This document shows, in pieces, positions 11,098 through 21,056 of a DNA stretch of 64,000 nucleotides. Source of the stretch: Liolophura sinensis. Taxonomy: Eukaryota > Mollusca > Polyplacophora > Chitonida > Chitonidae. The position numbers were made by a program, and so were the translations under genes. The stretch covers positions 62,001 through 126,000 of the forward strand of contig NC_088304.1 in the NCBI RefSeq assembly GCF_032854445.1, in the 5' to 3' direction. The notes beneath the pieces were generated by a model. That model worked only from the letters and a program-made list of their open reading frames with translations. It was not told the origin of the DNA and made no database searches. Position 1 is the stretch's first letter; every line of letters begins with the position of its first letter.

Positions 11098-11311
11098 TAC
11101 CCGGAATCGCAGCGGCGGCCTTCCTAGCCAGCTTGTCAAGGGCGCGCGCCAAGGACTGGAGATGCTTTTTCACACATTGTTTAAGACCACGCCCGTCGGA
11201 TGGAGGTGGTGTTGGCTGGATGCCCCCGCCGGACCCGCCATTCTGCGCCAACTTTATCGCTAGCCCCATATTCGAGATTGCCATCCCAATTGCCGTGAGA
11301 ATGGAGACCAC
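11045..11311 (-). CDS. Small hydrophobic Polinton-associated protein
   Basis: This is an open frame of 89 codons from GTG at 11311, in the same frame as and just after the stop (11320-11318) of the next minus-strand gene. The sequence context (ACC before GTG) suggests the start was ATG and has mutated; an internal ATG lies at 11284. Residues 1-25 are hydrophobic, a Gly/Pro-rich linker follows, then a basic helix (LKQCVKKHLQSLARALDKLA), and the C-terminus is again hydrophobic (IPGIIGSIVSWLLNLLG). This suggests an amphipathic, membrane-active virion component. It overlaps the 3' end of the convergent plus-strand gene by about 50 bp. Confidence 0.5.
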   Translation of the reverse strand: MVSILTAIGMAISNMGLAIKLAQNGGSGGGIQPTPPPSDGRGLKQCVKKHLQSLARALDKLARKAAAAIPGIIGSIVSWLLNLLGKAA

Positions 11312-11317
11312 GGTTAT

Positions 11318-12319
11318 TCACTGCTCTCGGAAGAGGGTGCAGACGCGCTCGGCCAGAGTGGTATCCTTGTGTAGGATGCGATCGATCGTCTGCTTGATGC
11401 GGTGTATTTGCGTGCGCAGGGCTTCGCCCGTTAAAGAGGCTGCTTCGAGCCGGGCCACCCTCTCGTCCTCGAGATTCCTTATCCGGTCTTCGATCCGGCT
11501 CCGCAAGTCTTTATTATTATCATTATCATCATCAGGGACCTCCCCCAACTTCCGTTTTTCTTTTGCGATGTACTTATCGAGACAACAGCTTGGCGAGGTT
11601 ATTCGCGTGTTCGCCTTCCGAGGTCTGCAGTGCCTTGTCAAGCCCCAGAAGTTCTCGCATGGGAGAGGAGGGTCGTTTATCGTTTCAAGAGCCCGCCCGA
11701 CCTCACTATCTGTCAAGCTTGTTTCCAGTAGTGTGTGGATAGCATCAGAGGTCTTTTTCGCTGGTTGGTTTAAATCCTCCAGCGGTATGGTTTCTGACTC
11801 GGCGGCCGCGGCACCGAGTTCTGAACTCGCTTTCCCCAGGGCTGCGACTGCATTCGGATGCAACGTTGTCGGTTCACTTCTGTTCCAGTCTGTAAAGCCC
11901 AGGACCAGTCGAATAGCATCACCCCCTCCTTTTTTGAGGCGATTGTTGTGAGGGTTTTCGGTCTACCTGTTAGTTTTGTTGATGAGGTCCACCTCGGGGT
12001 AATCCTTGAGCCGCACTTTCCCTTCGCTAATCTCAAAATTCATGTAATGGCGTGTAGGACTTTGGGGGGTGAGTTTATACATCTCTTCCAAGTTGTTGTA
12101 ATAATCATTTACGGCTTGCACTAATATCCTTCCTTCTGGGGATTTGAGGAACTCATCATCAAAGCTTTGTTGCTCGGGAACCACCCCGATCTGGACATCA
12201 CCACCTGCACGGAAAGTGGTCTGCTCGTCGTAGGTTTTGTTGTCCTCTCTGACATCGTCTTGGGCGTTGTCCTCGTCGACATCGTCGAACGCCGGATTTT
12301 CAAAGGTATAGTCTGCCAT
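11318..12319 (-). pseudogene. Asp/Asn-rich coiled-coil Polinton protein
   Basis: The start is ATG 12319, reading MADYTFENPAFDDVDEDNA. The first frame ends after VDLINKTN (11963). Coding continues in a second frame with TLTTIASKKEGVML and in a third with LHPNAVAALGKASSELG, so there are at least two frameshifts (about 11960 and 11875). The C-terminal 80 residues are highly charged and helical (RSRIEDRIRNLEDERVARLE), a likely coiled coil, interrupted by a DDDNDNN stretch. It is divergent from the integrase on the plus strand, with about 60-130 bp between the likely starts. Function unknown. Confidence 0.6.
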
Positions 12320-12377
12320 AATCCTCGTATTGTACATTGCAAGGTATACCTTCAATACACACAAGGATGCATACTGA

Positions 12378-13050
12378 CGCAGGCTAAACCCTTTCAGAAC
12401 ACTCCGTAAGCCTCGGGGGGTGCAAGGTGTACGGCAGTCCTTGGTCTTCACCAACAACCCTGTTAGAGGGCTGCTAGAATACCTTTATGACATGACTAGT
12501 AAAGTGTCTGCTCGCCTGGCAAATATCTACTACAGCCCTCGTGGGTACTGGACCAAGGCATAGTGAAGCGTTTCAACCGTACTCTGGTTGAGCGGCTCTT
12601 TGGACATCAGTACGCCCAGGAGATGCGCCTCCCTCCAGAACACCGGTCTACTGAATGGGCGGCACAGCTGCCCTCTGTTGTGGCTGCTCTGAATAACGAG
12701 ACAACGAGACTGATCGGTAAAAAGCCGTCAAGGCGAAAGGGGTGCCCCATAAGCCTTCCTCGACGGTTCCAGGTCGTCCCGTTGGACTTAATGAGCGGAA
12801 GATCCCCGAGGGTGTTGGCGTTCGTTATCTCTATCAGCCTGGAGAGCTGGAGGGTGGCCGCCGTCGCACGACTGATCCTGTCTGGTCTCTAGAGATATAT
12901 CGGCTTGGGCGCTCTGTCACAAAGCCCAATGAACCCGTGCTGTACTATCTAGACGATACGTCGGATGGCCTGCGACGAGGCTTCGTTCGTGAGGAGTTGC
13001 TTATAGTGCCTCCCGATACCCAGCTTCCCCCGGATGGGGTTCTATGGTAG
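12378..13050 (+). pseudogene. Polinton retroviral-type integrase, core deleted
   Basis: The N-terminal part (NNPVRGLLEYLYDM ... NIYYSPRGYW) joins abruptly, near 12550, to the last part of the catalytic core (QGIVKRFNRTLVERLFG). The segment that should carry the HHCC region and the two catalytic Asp residues is absent. At the expected catalytic Glu of the QGxVER motif there is Lys. After another frameshift near 12730, the C-terminal chromo/SH3-like tail is intact to the TAG (VPGRPVGL, GVGVRYLYQPGELEGGRRR, LLIVPPDTQLPPDGVLW). Integrases of this type insert Polinton DNA with a 6-bp target duplication. This one cannot act. Confidence 0.8.
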
Positions 13051-13073
13051 TTCCTGGATGTCCCATCCTGCCG

Positions 13074-16000
13074 TCAAGGAGGCGCATGGCCATAAGTCAA
13101 GGTGTGGACACCATCTTCGGCGATCCAGCGCTTATTATCGAAGGGGGACAGTGACACCTTATCCAGGTGCTGCCCATAGATATGGTGGCCCTCTGATCGC
13201 AGCACGTCCATACCGTGACGGAAAGTCTTTCTCGAAGAGGGCCTCTTTATACTGCTTATGGCGAATGCGTTTTTCCACAACTCCCTTTTTCACGCCCTTA
13301 GCCTTCTTAATGTTGGCTCCACCTGCCTCCAGAATGGAGTACATCTTGGGGCGCAGACCAATGTATTCGGTGAACTGCCGCCCCGCGCACTCGTCCTTCA
13401 TTTTCCCCAAGACCTTCATATTTGCTACGCTGTGCAGTGGGTGGTCTTGTGGGTAATCTGAGGTGTCGTACAGGTCTCAGCTATATCCCTATAAACATCC
13501 TCAGTCTGAATCTCGAGTAGCAGACTATCCGTGTCAGTGTAGAGGAGCTGGCAGCGCTCTCCGTACTGGGCCTTCATGTGGTTATAGTAGAAGTCGTACA
13601 TCAGGTGCTCGGAGAGATCTAGAATGCTCATGCCCACGTAGATAGGTCGGTTTAGGACTAGACGGGTCTTGTGCATCTGAATCGCTGCGAGGTCATCATC
13701 AAATATGTTTGCCCGTGCAAAGCTCGGGCTAGCTATCAAGCGTCGGATCTTGTCGTCTTCTCCAGAGCGTACCAGCTTGACGTCCACACGCTTCCGAAGG
13801 TTCTCCATGGTTTTTCCGAAGACCGAGTTGTTCATTAGCTTGTACAGGTCCTTCTCGAATTTACTCGCGGCCGTTTTTCGGAGCTCGGTGTTCATCCTGA
13901 TATAGGGTTCCATCCAAGGGGTCTGGGCGAATCTCAGGGCCCGGTGAACCTTTGTCACGCGCATTCCCAGAGATAGATACAGCTGTAGGTTCCGGTAGTG
14001 CAGGACGTACCGTTCCTTGTTGCGGAGGTTGGGGACCAGCTTTTCGACCTCGGTAGACCTGCCGAGAAGGCCGTGCTGATAGTCTGACATCCACTCCTTC
14101 TGGACCACCAGACGCTCCGGGGCTAATGGCCGTTCTGTGCGTTATGTAGGTCGGCCGGATACTCTAGGTCGACCTCGAGGATGTAACCGGAAGGACTGTC
14201 GTGGGGGTGGGTAGCAATCGTTTCACCGAGTCGCCGCGCATCATCTTCCCAATGGAAGCCGCCCGTTGGAAGGAACTGACTCATAGCCCAGCCATATAGA
14301 TTATTGGCGTCTAGGTATTGGATGTAGCTGTTTGGACTTTCGGGGTTGTATCTCTCTACCTGCGGATTATTGGCTTTGGCGTATCGCTTACTTACCATGG
14401 AGATACCTCCTTGCAACCCCTTCTTAATGAAGAGATGTTGGTCGTAGTTTTAACAGCTCCAGCTCTACCCCGGTCTTCTTGAACAGCGCATCCCACGAGA
14501 AACCGGGACTCGTAAAGTAGTGAGCGGTGTCCAATCCATACTGCCGTGAACAAGTCTTCCGGAAGGCCTCAAACACATCGGCCAACACGAGCACGTCTGT
14601 GCGGCAGTAAAGGTCTGTGTAGTCTCCCAGATTGGTGCAGTCAAATACCTTCCATACCTGTTGAGCGTGGATGTAGTCATCGCTAATGCCTCCCACTTTG
14701 AGCTTACTGTAGAAAGCCTCTTTGGATGGGAGGCTGGACTCGTCGAAGCGCTCCCAGGAGACCTTATACTCACAGGGGTAGACTCCCTTGCGTATGAGTA
14801 GCTTTCGTTTTTCTTTGGCAGGCTCATACCGTCCTGTGATGTGGAAAGCCTCAGGTTTGTTGGCCTCTACCAGATTGTCAAGGGAAGTCGGTAAGAAATG
14901 AACGCTGCCCCAGCGAGAAGGAGATGTACTTTTCCGTGTTGTTGGGGATGCAGGAGATGCGGCCCTCCGCCTTACTTATGGCTTGCATCAGGAGATGCCC
15001 GTCGTAGTCCCGTAGGTTGTGGAAGACTACCGGTATGGCTGTCTTGGGGCCCAACTTTAGGTTGAATGCGTTGAGGGCCCCGCATCTGTATTTGCCGGTG
15101 ATATGGCAGTGATCGCGCACAGAATCGGCACCTAGAGGCTTCTTACACACGTGGCAGGTTGCGGCGTTGTTGTGGGCCTGCCAGTCCTGGGGAGTCATCC
15201 TCATGGCTATAGGGTTAGCTAGAACATTTTTGATTTCCCGCTTCTCCTGTTGGAGAGCTCTGAGGAACTGTTCCGTCGTGTTAGGGCCTCTGTATTCCAC
15301 GGGGCGTTTTGTGCGACCGTCGCAACGCACCACAACATAACAGTAACTGCAGGGCTCGTGGTGCTGAGTATTTTGAGTGCTGCTCTCTGTAGGTGACGGC
15401 GGCGGGCCTTCAATTTTTCTGGTCAGAGCCTCGAAGTCGGCATATACGATGAACGGAGCCGGAAGCTGTTTGTGGTGGTTCTGAAAGGTGAACTTGTTTT
15501 CCCCCTCCTGGGGCATTTCCACCCTCACTGGCCAATCCCTCGTCATTCCGGCTTATGCGCCTTGAGCAGATCCTCCCTTTTGTAACCGTGTAGGCAGCGC
15601 TCGCAGAAGTGTTTGCGATTTCGTTTCTTACTTTCTTGGAACAGGAGACGATCGAGATCTTTTATCCACGTATAATGGAATTTGCCTGCCTTCTCAATCA
15701 GCAGCAGATTGATTCGGGGCGTGTCGCCGGGCTTCTTTTTGAGGCGGTGCACGATCACGCCCTTGTCCCACCCGAACACGTTGATGGCGAGGTCGTTCTT
15801 TTCCTCCACTTTAGGGATCTGAAGACCATCATTGGTAGTGTACTTTGTTGGTCTCTGGGGTCCCGGGCGGCTGGAAATAAGGCAGATCGGAGTGCCCATC
15901 GGAGGCAGTCGTCGTCTTTGTTCTTCACATTGATGACTGCTTTCTTGCTACTCACGGCTGCAGGTAGGGGGATGTAGGACCCGCCTCTCAGTGGCTGATA

Positions 16001-16458
16001 CCTTGCAATGTCAAGCCAGAGTGTTTGCACGCTGTTGACAACCCACCCTGACCCTCAATTTTTCTAGCATCTCCTGGATGGTGGGAAGGCCTTTTCTAGA
16101 GCCCGTCAATGTCACCAACCTCTAAGAGGGCCTCCTGTTTGTTGTGGAGTACTGGGCTGGTATACTCTTCACTGCCATCGGCGTTGTCCTTCCGCAACTG
16201 AACCCTGAGGCCTAGGTGGAACTTAACCCCGTTGAGTGCTATGATCTCTTCTTCTAGCTTTTGGCGAATAATGGCTCGAATTTCTTCTAAGAAGGCTACT
16301 GGGTCCGTCCAAACGCCTTCGGGTACGCCTATCTGCCAGACCCGGAGGAGATTCCTTATAGCCCGGCCGGTGTTAATGAATTCTAGTTTCTTTTCACCTA
16401 GCAATTCATCCAACTCCTGGTTACTGAGGAGGTCTTGACGTCTTTCTTCAACTCCTCG
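13074..16458 (-). pseudogene. Protein-primed family B DNA polymerase of the Polinton (frameshifted)
   Basis: This is a near full-length gene of about 1100 codons on the minus strand. The order is a charged N-terminal region (LLRVWQIGVPEGVWTDP), exonuclease motif I (FIVYADFEALT), an EndoVII/HNH-like zinc site (CHVCKKPLG ... DHCHITGKYR), Exo II (HNLRDYDGHLLM), Exo III (YCRTDVLVLADVFE), polymerase motif A (YLDANNLYGWAMS), motif B (KLMNNSVFGKTMEN) and motif C (YTDTDSLLLEI), with the C-terminal QHLDKVSLSPFD. All catalytic residues are still there. Frameshifts are evident near 16100, 16035, 15890, 15545, 14885, 14446, 14125, 13460 and 13230. No ATG opens the first frame. The enzyme would copy the element using a terminal protein primer. 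Confidence 0.9.
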
Positions 16459-16485
16459 TTACTGACGTCTTACTTCAACACCTCG

Positions 16486-17012
16486 TTACTTCTTGCTGTC
16501 TTGCAGTCGCTTCAACTCAGCCACAGCCGTTTTATACTTGTCGAGGATCCCCTGCAGTTCTTCCAAGGCAATGCGGGACCGTGGGTACTTAGGCCGCACA
16601 CCTAGGAGCGTCTCAAACTCCTCCCGTAGTGCTCGTGCTTTTTGATGATGTTTCATTGTACGCGCTGTTATAGCAACATCATCGTTATACCTATTGACAG
16701 TGATTCTCTAATAGGAAATTTCGATATCCGCCAGCTGTTTGAACTCGTCCAAGAAAGCATTGCGCCTCCGCTACCTCTGGACATTATAATATCCGCAGGC
16801 CCCGCAAAGCGAAATCGGTTTTTAAAACCCCGGCTACAGCTAATACATGGCTGGGTGCCAGGACTCTTCCACAGACGGGCTAGGTGAACCCCGCGGTACT
16901 CCCACAGACAACTCTTACCACAGAGCTCCGTGGAACCGATGAGAAGCCACTGGCTATTATTGCTACCCTTTGGCAAGTTGTTGTTGTATTCATCGAAGTG
17001 TATCTGGTGCAA
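16486..17012 (-). pseudogene. Small zinc-ribbon-like plus helical Polinton protein(s)
   Basis: The minus strand before the polymerase reads GSTELCGKSCLWEYRGVHLA, then CISC and, after a one-base shift near 16820, CGAC. This CxxC-x(about 12)-CxxC spacing suggests a zinc ribbon. In the same new frame follow a TAG, RRRNAFLDEFKQLADIEI, another TAG, and RITVNRYNDDVAITART. An unbroken 56-codon frame from ATG 16656 to the TAA at 16488-16486 is helical and basic (LRVG-poor, LEELQGILDKYKTAVAELK). It may be one gene with two nonsense codons or two adjacent small genes. Function unknown. Confidence 0.45.
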
Positions 17013-17046
17013 TTGGTATGTCTAATAGAACCCGAGAAGGGGCTGG

Positions 17047-17067
17047 GGGCCTCCATTTGCCAAATGG
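17047..17067. repeat. Short perfect hairpin
   Basis: CCTCCATTTG and CAAATGGAGG form a perfect 10-bp inverted repeat around one base. It lies near the presumed right end of the Polinton. Role unknown. Confidence 0.6.
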
Positions 17068-17119
17068 AGGGTGGCCCAGAACCCTCCTTCCCTATACTAC
17101 TACTCGGAACCTACGTCCA

Positions 17120-17430
17120 ACATTCCGGTTTCCCGATCGTCAAGCGGAAAACGAACTGTACTGTTCGCTACCTTCTGGGGAAGAAGCGTTCTACCGGAAA
17201 TGTACGAACTGCACTTCGGCGGTTTCGACGGCAATTCTCCTCCTAACACCGAAGACTACAGGGCAAGTTCTTGGGCAAAATGGAGTGGCCCACCGGGGAT
17301 TTTGGGGCTGACTTTATTTATAATTTATTAACTTGACGTACATATTAGATTTTTTTATGGCATGCACCCGCGATGAAATTTATACTCTTTTTAATGGTAC
17401 TTGTTTGATATTTAAATTTTCTTCTCCTTT
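17120..17430 (+). repeat. Interspersed repeat, second copy inverted at 62480-62770
   Basis: This segment aligns over about 300 bp with the minus strand of 62480-62770. Both can be read as FRFPDRQAE ... YRKCTNCTS ... FDGNSPP, so the family may derive from a coding sequence. The homology continues past the coding-like part through GGCATGCACC to TTCTTCTCC. I cannot assign it to a known transposon. Confidence 0.7.
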
Positions 17431-17967
17431 AAGGAAGGTTGTACAATTAAGGAGGGTATGGGGAACAACACGAGTGCAAAATAAAGTTCGAGATCGTATT
17501 TACACAGCAGAACGCAAGCCATTTTTACGAGGGAAATCAGTAGTGAGGTCATAAATTAACAAACCCGAGCGGACAAATTTATTACTTAACAGTTCTGTTA
17601 AAGTTATACCACACAGTGTTTAAGTTGAACTTAAATGGTGCTCTTTTGAGATATGAATTACCTGCATATATCGCGAGAAGGATCTTAGTTCTGTTGGGTC
17701 TCTTTTTCTGAATGAACCATGTTACAGTTTACTGTGTTGTACTTTACTGTATTAGACTTTACTGTGTTATACTTCTCTGTAATGTATTTGTTCATTAGTT
17801 CAACGATAAATATTAAAAAGGTAAATAAAATTCACATAAGAAATGCTCATAGTTTCCTCTAACATCTTTTATGATCCCTGTTTGTCTTCGCTTGTCCTGT
17901 TACCATGTGTGTCTATATGTGACACACTGTAATATTATTACGATAAATCCATGTATACTTTACATGC

Positions 17968-18141
17968 TTATGCTGGCTCCCTCTCCGGCCGTAAGTGGGA
18001 AGGTCTTCCAGCGACCTGCTGATGATTGTTGGTTTCCCCCGGGCTTTGCCCGGTTTCATTCCATTACAAGGCTGGCGCCGTCGTATAAGTCAAATATTCT
18101 TGAGTACAGCGTAAAACCCCAATCAAATAAATAAATAAATG
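17968..18141 (+). mobile_element. SINE 3' fragment, MetaSINE-like
   Basis: It carries the tail motif GCCGTCGTATAAGTSAAATATTCTTGAGTACRGCGTAAAA in pieces, then an (AAAT)n end. It lacks the tRNA head. The same tail recurs in at least a dozen places in this window. Confidence 0.8.
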
Positions 18142-18304
18142 TATACTCTATTCCATAACATTCTACATTCAATGGGATAGATCAATCTCTTATGAGCTTT
18201 CGGCTCGCCAAATGTATTCCACATGCATTCCTGATGTATTTTCTTGAAGATTTATGATGAATTAAATTTGAAATGGAATGAAAATATTAAATTATTTTTT
18301 CGAT

Positions 18305-18425
18305 TGGATTTTTTACGCCATACTCAAAAATATATCAGTTTTATGACATCGGCCAGCATTATGGTGGGAGCACAGGAGAAACCCCTCCGCGGGTTGCTTG
18401 TAAACGTTCCCACGTACGACTGGTA
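18305..18425 (-). mobile_element. Degenerate SINE fragment, MetaSINE-like
   Basis: Reverse orientation: the tail (CGCCATACTCAAAAATAT) comes first, then the CCAGCATTATGGTGGGAG core and a degraded CCTCCGCGGGTTG segment. Confidence 0.6.
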
Positions 18426-19736
18426 AGGAATACTATTTGACGGCTTATAACAAATGAGCAGTAAGATATCGGTACAACGTCTTCAAGGTGCTACGATCTA
18501 TTAAAGTTATAAGACACGGTGAGAACTTGGGGTGTAAACGTCAGATGGAGAGTGAGTATTAGAGAGTTTTCCGAATAAAATACCCGTGTCACAATAGGCG
18601 AGTTTGAAGTTCAAACTCGTTCATCCTTCGTGGTCACAAAATCTTATTTCCCAAGGGAAATAGGTGTCATTTGTGCTTCTGGAATACGCAGTGACAAGTG
18701 ATCAGTAAATGAATTCAAGACATTGCCTAATATTTTTGACAAGTCACATGATACAGTTGAACTATTTGTGCCTAGGGCAACAAATGAGATCGAATGGCTG
18801 GGTGATGAAAATGCTCGTCTTTCCTTCGATAAGACTAAGACCCACTAGGTGTGGGTTCAAACCCAGGCTGTGGTAGGGGCTCTGTGGATGTGTCAGGCTT
18901 CTTTTTACGCCAGATACCCTGAGTCCAGTTCCACAGGGGAAAATGACATATCTGAAGTTTTTCGCCGAACACTTGGGCGCTATCTTATCAGTGAAGTTTT
19001 TTTTTTAAGTACGCCGATAAAATAAATAAAGGAAAATATTACGGGCGATTACATCTTCAACTGACATCGTTTATATTGTTGGTCTTTGAAGTTCTTTCAG
19101 AATCTGGGTTAAGTGTTTCTCTAAACTGGACATTTATCTACGCAGAAGGTGTTAAAAGTTGTTTATAGCCCTCTTATACAACGAGATGATGCCGGAACTT
19201 TTTTATTACTCGCACGTGATAGGTTGCAAGGGTGCACCAACACACCTCCCATGAACAAATTTCGGATTAGTATGTTATCAAGTACAAAACCGGTACACTT
19301 GTCGCGTCCGAACAACTTTGCATTCGTAATTATGTGTGTGTCAAGATGACCATCCTCTGTTTAATCTGTGTTGTCTAGCTCAGGTCTATTTACCACCAAT
19401 GAATTAAACACAAACTTCTGAACTTTTTACACCGTGTTGAAATTGGGTTGATTGATTAGTTTGGAGGTCAAGGTCATTTGCAACATAATGGCGTAGACTA
19501 ACCCGTGCAGTGGCGACAAAACCAAATCGGATTGACCATTGTTCTGTCGTAATATGAGAATACTGCGTTGACAATTTGTCATTCACATAGCCATAGGAAT
19601 CAATAACAGCATTATATTTTTCATATGTCACATGATATAGTTGGACAGTTTTCTCCATTTATGACAAAACAGTTCAAACTAAATTAGTTACCTCCCGAAA
19701 AACGGAAGTTGTAATAGGGGTCTGTGTCCAGTATTA

Positions 19737-20135
19737 CGATGGGCCAGACTGCTTTTTAGCCTGCTTTTCACAAACGCACCCCCTGTTTGGCATCACGTGA
19801 TAGCCCGCATTAAGTGTCATTGATATAGCAACTGTGATGTTTATAGGTGTAGTATTAATGGAGCTATGGGCCAGACTGCTACTCAGACCCCCTTTTGTCA
19901 GGATCGGGAATTTTTGGCACGACCTCATAGCCCGCATTAAGTGTCATTATTGTACCAAGTATGATGTCTGTAGGTGCAGTATTAATTGAGATATGGGCCA
20001 GACTGCTACTCAGACTGCTATTCACAGAAGCGCTCCCTGGTGTCAAAATCGGGAATCATTGGCATCACGTGATAGACGGCATCAAGTGTCATTAATGTAC
20101 CAAGTATGATGTCTGTAGGTGCAGTAATAATGGAG
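19737..20135 (+). repeat. 127-bp tandem repeat, three copies
   Basis: GGGCCAGACTGCT recurs at 19741, 19868 and 19995. Each unit contains CATTAAGTGTCATT and ends with GTAGGTGCAGTA-like sequence. The copies differ by scattered substitutions. Confidence 0.85.
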
Positions 20136-20988
20136 AATCAGCCGAATATATAACTGATAAAAATTAAGGACTTGTTCCCGTTGCATAGCGAACCGTTAAC
20201 TTCACTTACGCTCATGAAACCTCATACAAAACGATTGGTCACGGTTGTTAAACTCTGGAGACTTAACTGTTTCTTTCGTATCTGTGTAAATATTTGCTGT
20301 CTGTTTCGTTGGGTCCTTGAGCTTTGTGCAAGGGCGCGAGGAATATTATAAGTATATTCTAACAAGTATTCTTGGTATTCCTTAGATCAAACCTTTTGAG
20401 ATTCTATTTCTTTTTTTTTTCACCCAGCGCACTCGGATCCATTTTTTAATTGTCCATTGTCGAGGTCTCTGGAAAAGTTTTGTTCAAAAACTAGGGGCCA
20501 TTTATTTATGAGAAGGACGAAGTCACCTTAAAGCCTACAACGTGGAAATACATACCTGTTTTTGCAACATAACAAACTGCTTTCATTAAAACTTAGCTCA
20601 CCAGTGGTTCTGTTAGAAATGAGGTAACTGCTTTTGTTTGACATGAGATCACTGTTTCTAGTGTAAATGAGTTGAAAGACCTTTTGTTATCATGGGCAGC
20701 AGACATTCCAGTCTGGTTCTTAATGACTTTGGAGCTTTGTTTCTTTTAGTGTCAATAAACTGGGTGTGCCAAACTTTTTTTTATATCTCACGTACCCAAT
20801 CCACTTCTTCCTTTTGGTAACTGTGCAGTCTTTCATGCATTACACTTTCTGATTGGATTTTGATCCTATGACGCGTTTTGACGGAAATGTTTTAAACAGA
20901 AATTCGACATTTTAATGTCATTCTGTGCAGTGATCGTTGTTTCTAAGCGGCACAGTCATTTCATCAGGTCGGAACAGTGTCTCTAGAC

Positions 20989-21056
20989 ATGCGACTGTTT
21001 GTGTTGACACTTTGTCTTTTGGCTTGTCTCTCTGTGAAGGCTTTGTCACCCAGCGG
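20989..21056 (+). CDS. EMI-EGF gene exon 1: signal peptide
   Basis: The ATG at 20989 opens MRLFVLTLCLLACLSVKA, a textbook signal peptide: one basic residue, a Leu/Cys-rich core and a small residue before the likely cut (A-L-S). The exon ends at a strong donor, AGCGG|GTAAGTG, in phase 2. That phase matches the next exon at 23502. The downstream EMI and EGF modules confirm a secreted or extracellular protein. The transcription start is not visible. Confidence 0.75.

Larger units (their letters stand above)
1..17050. mobile_element. Decayed Polinton/Maverick-type DNA element
   Basis: A gene-dense, GC-richer block combines a protein-primed type B DNA polymerase, a retroviral-type integrase remnant and several small structural-type proteins. 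PolB plus integrase is the defining pair of Polintons. Minus-strand genes flank plus-strand ones, as in compact viral-like elements. Almost every gene carries frameshifts, stops or a lost start codon, so the copy is dead. No packaging ATPase or protease was found; they may lie left of the window. No terminal inverted repeats were recognised, so the left end is off the window and the right end (about 17050) is approximate. A LINE (1431-7483) and an 855-bp insertion (8452-9306) are nested inside. Confidence 0.8.
17431..20988. other. Intergenic region upstream of the EMI-EGF gene
   Basis: I see no credible gene. It holds two MetaSINE fragments (17968-18141 plus, 18305-18425 minus), a tRNA-derived SINE-like piece with a B-box-like GGTTCAAACCC (about 18780-19030) and a 127-bp tandem repeat (19737-20135). 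The 230 bp before the first exon contain an inverted CCAAT motif (ATTGG, near 20853) but no convincing TATA box. Confidence 0.5.

Noticed and set aside
11040-11951. 303-codon plus-strand open frame across the Polinton
   Set aside because: It runs antisense to two minus-strand genes with recognisable helical and hydrophobic design, and its own composition (Arg/Ser-rich) looks like a shadow.
13074-16458. Explaining all polymerase frameshifts as sequencing error
   Set aside because: Small indels alone could be errors, but nearby genes show substitution stops, a large deletion and nested insertions, and the EGF exons of the same window are error-free.
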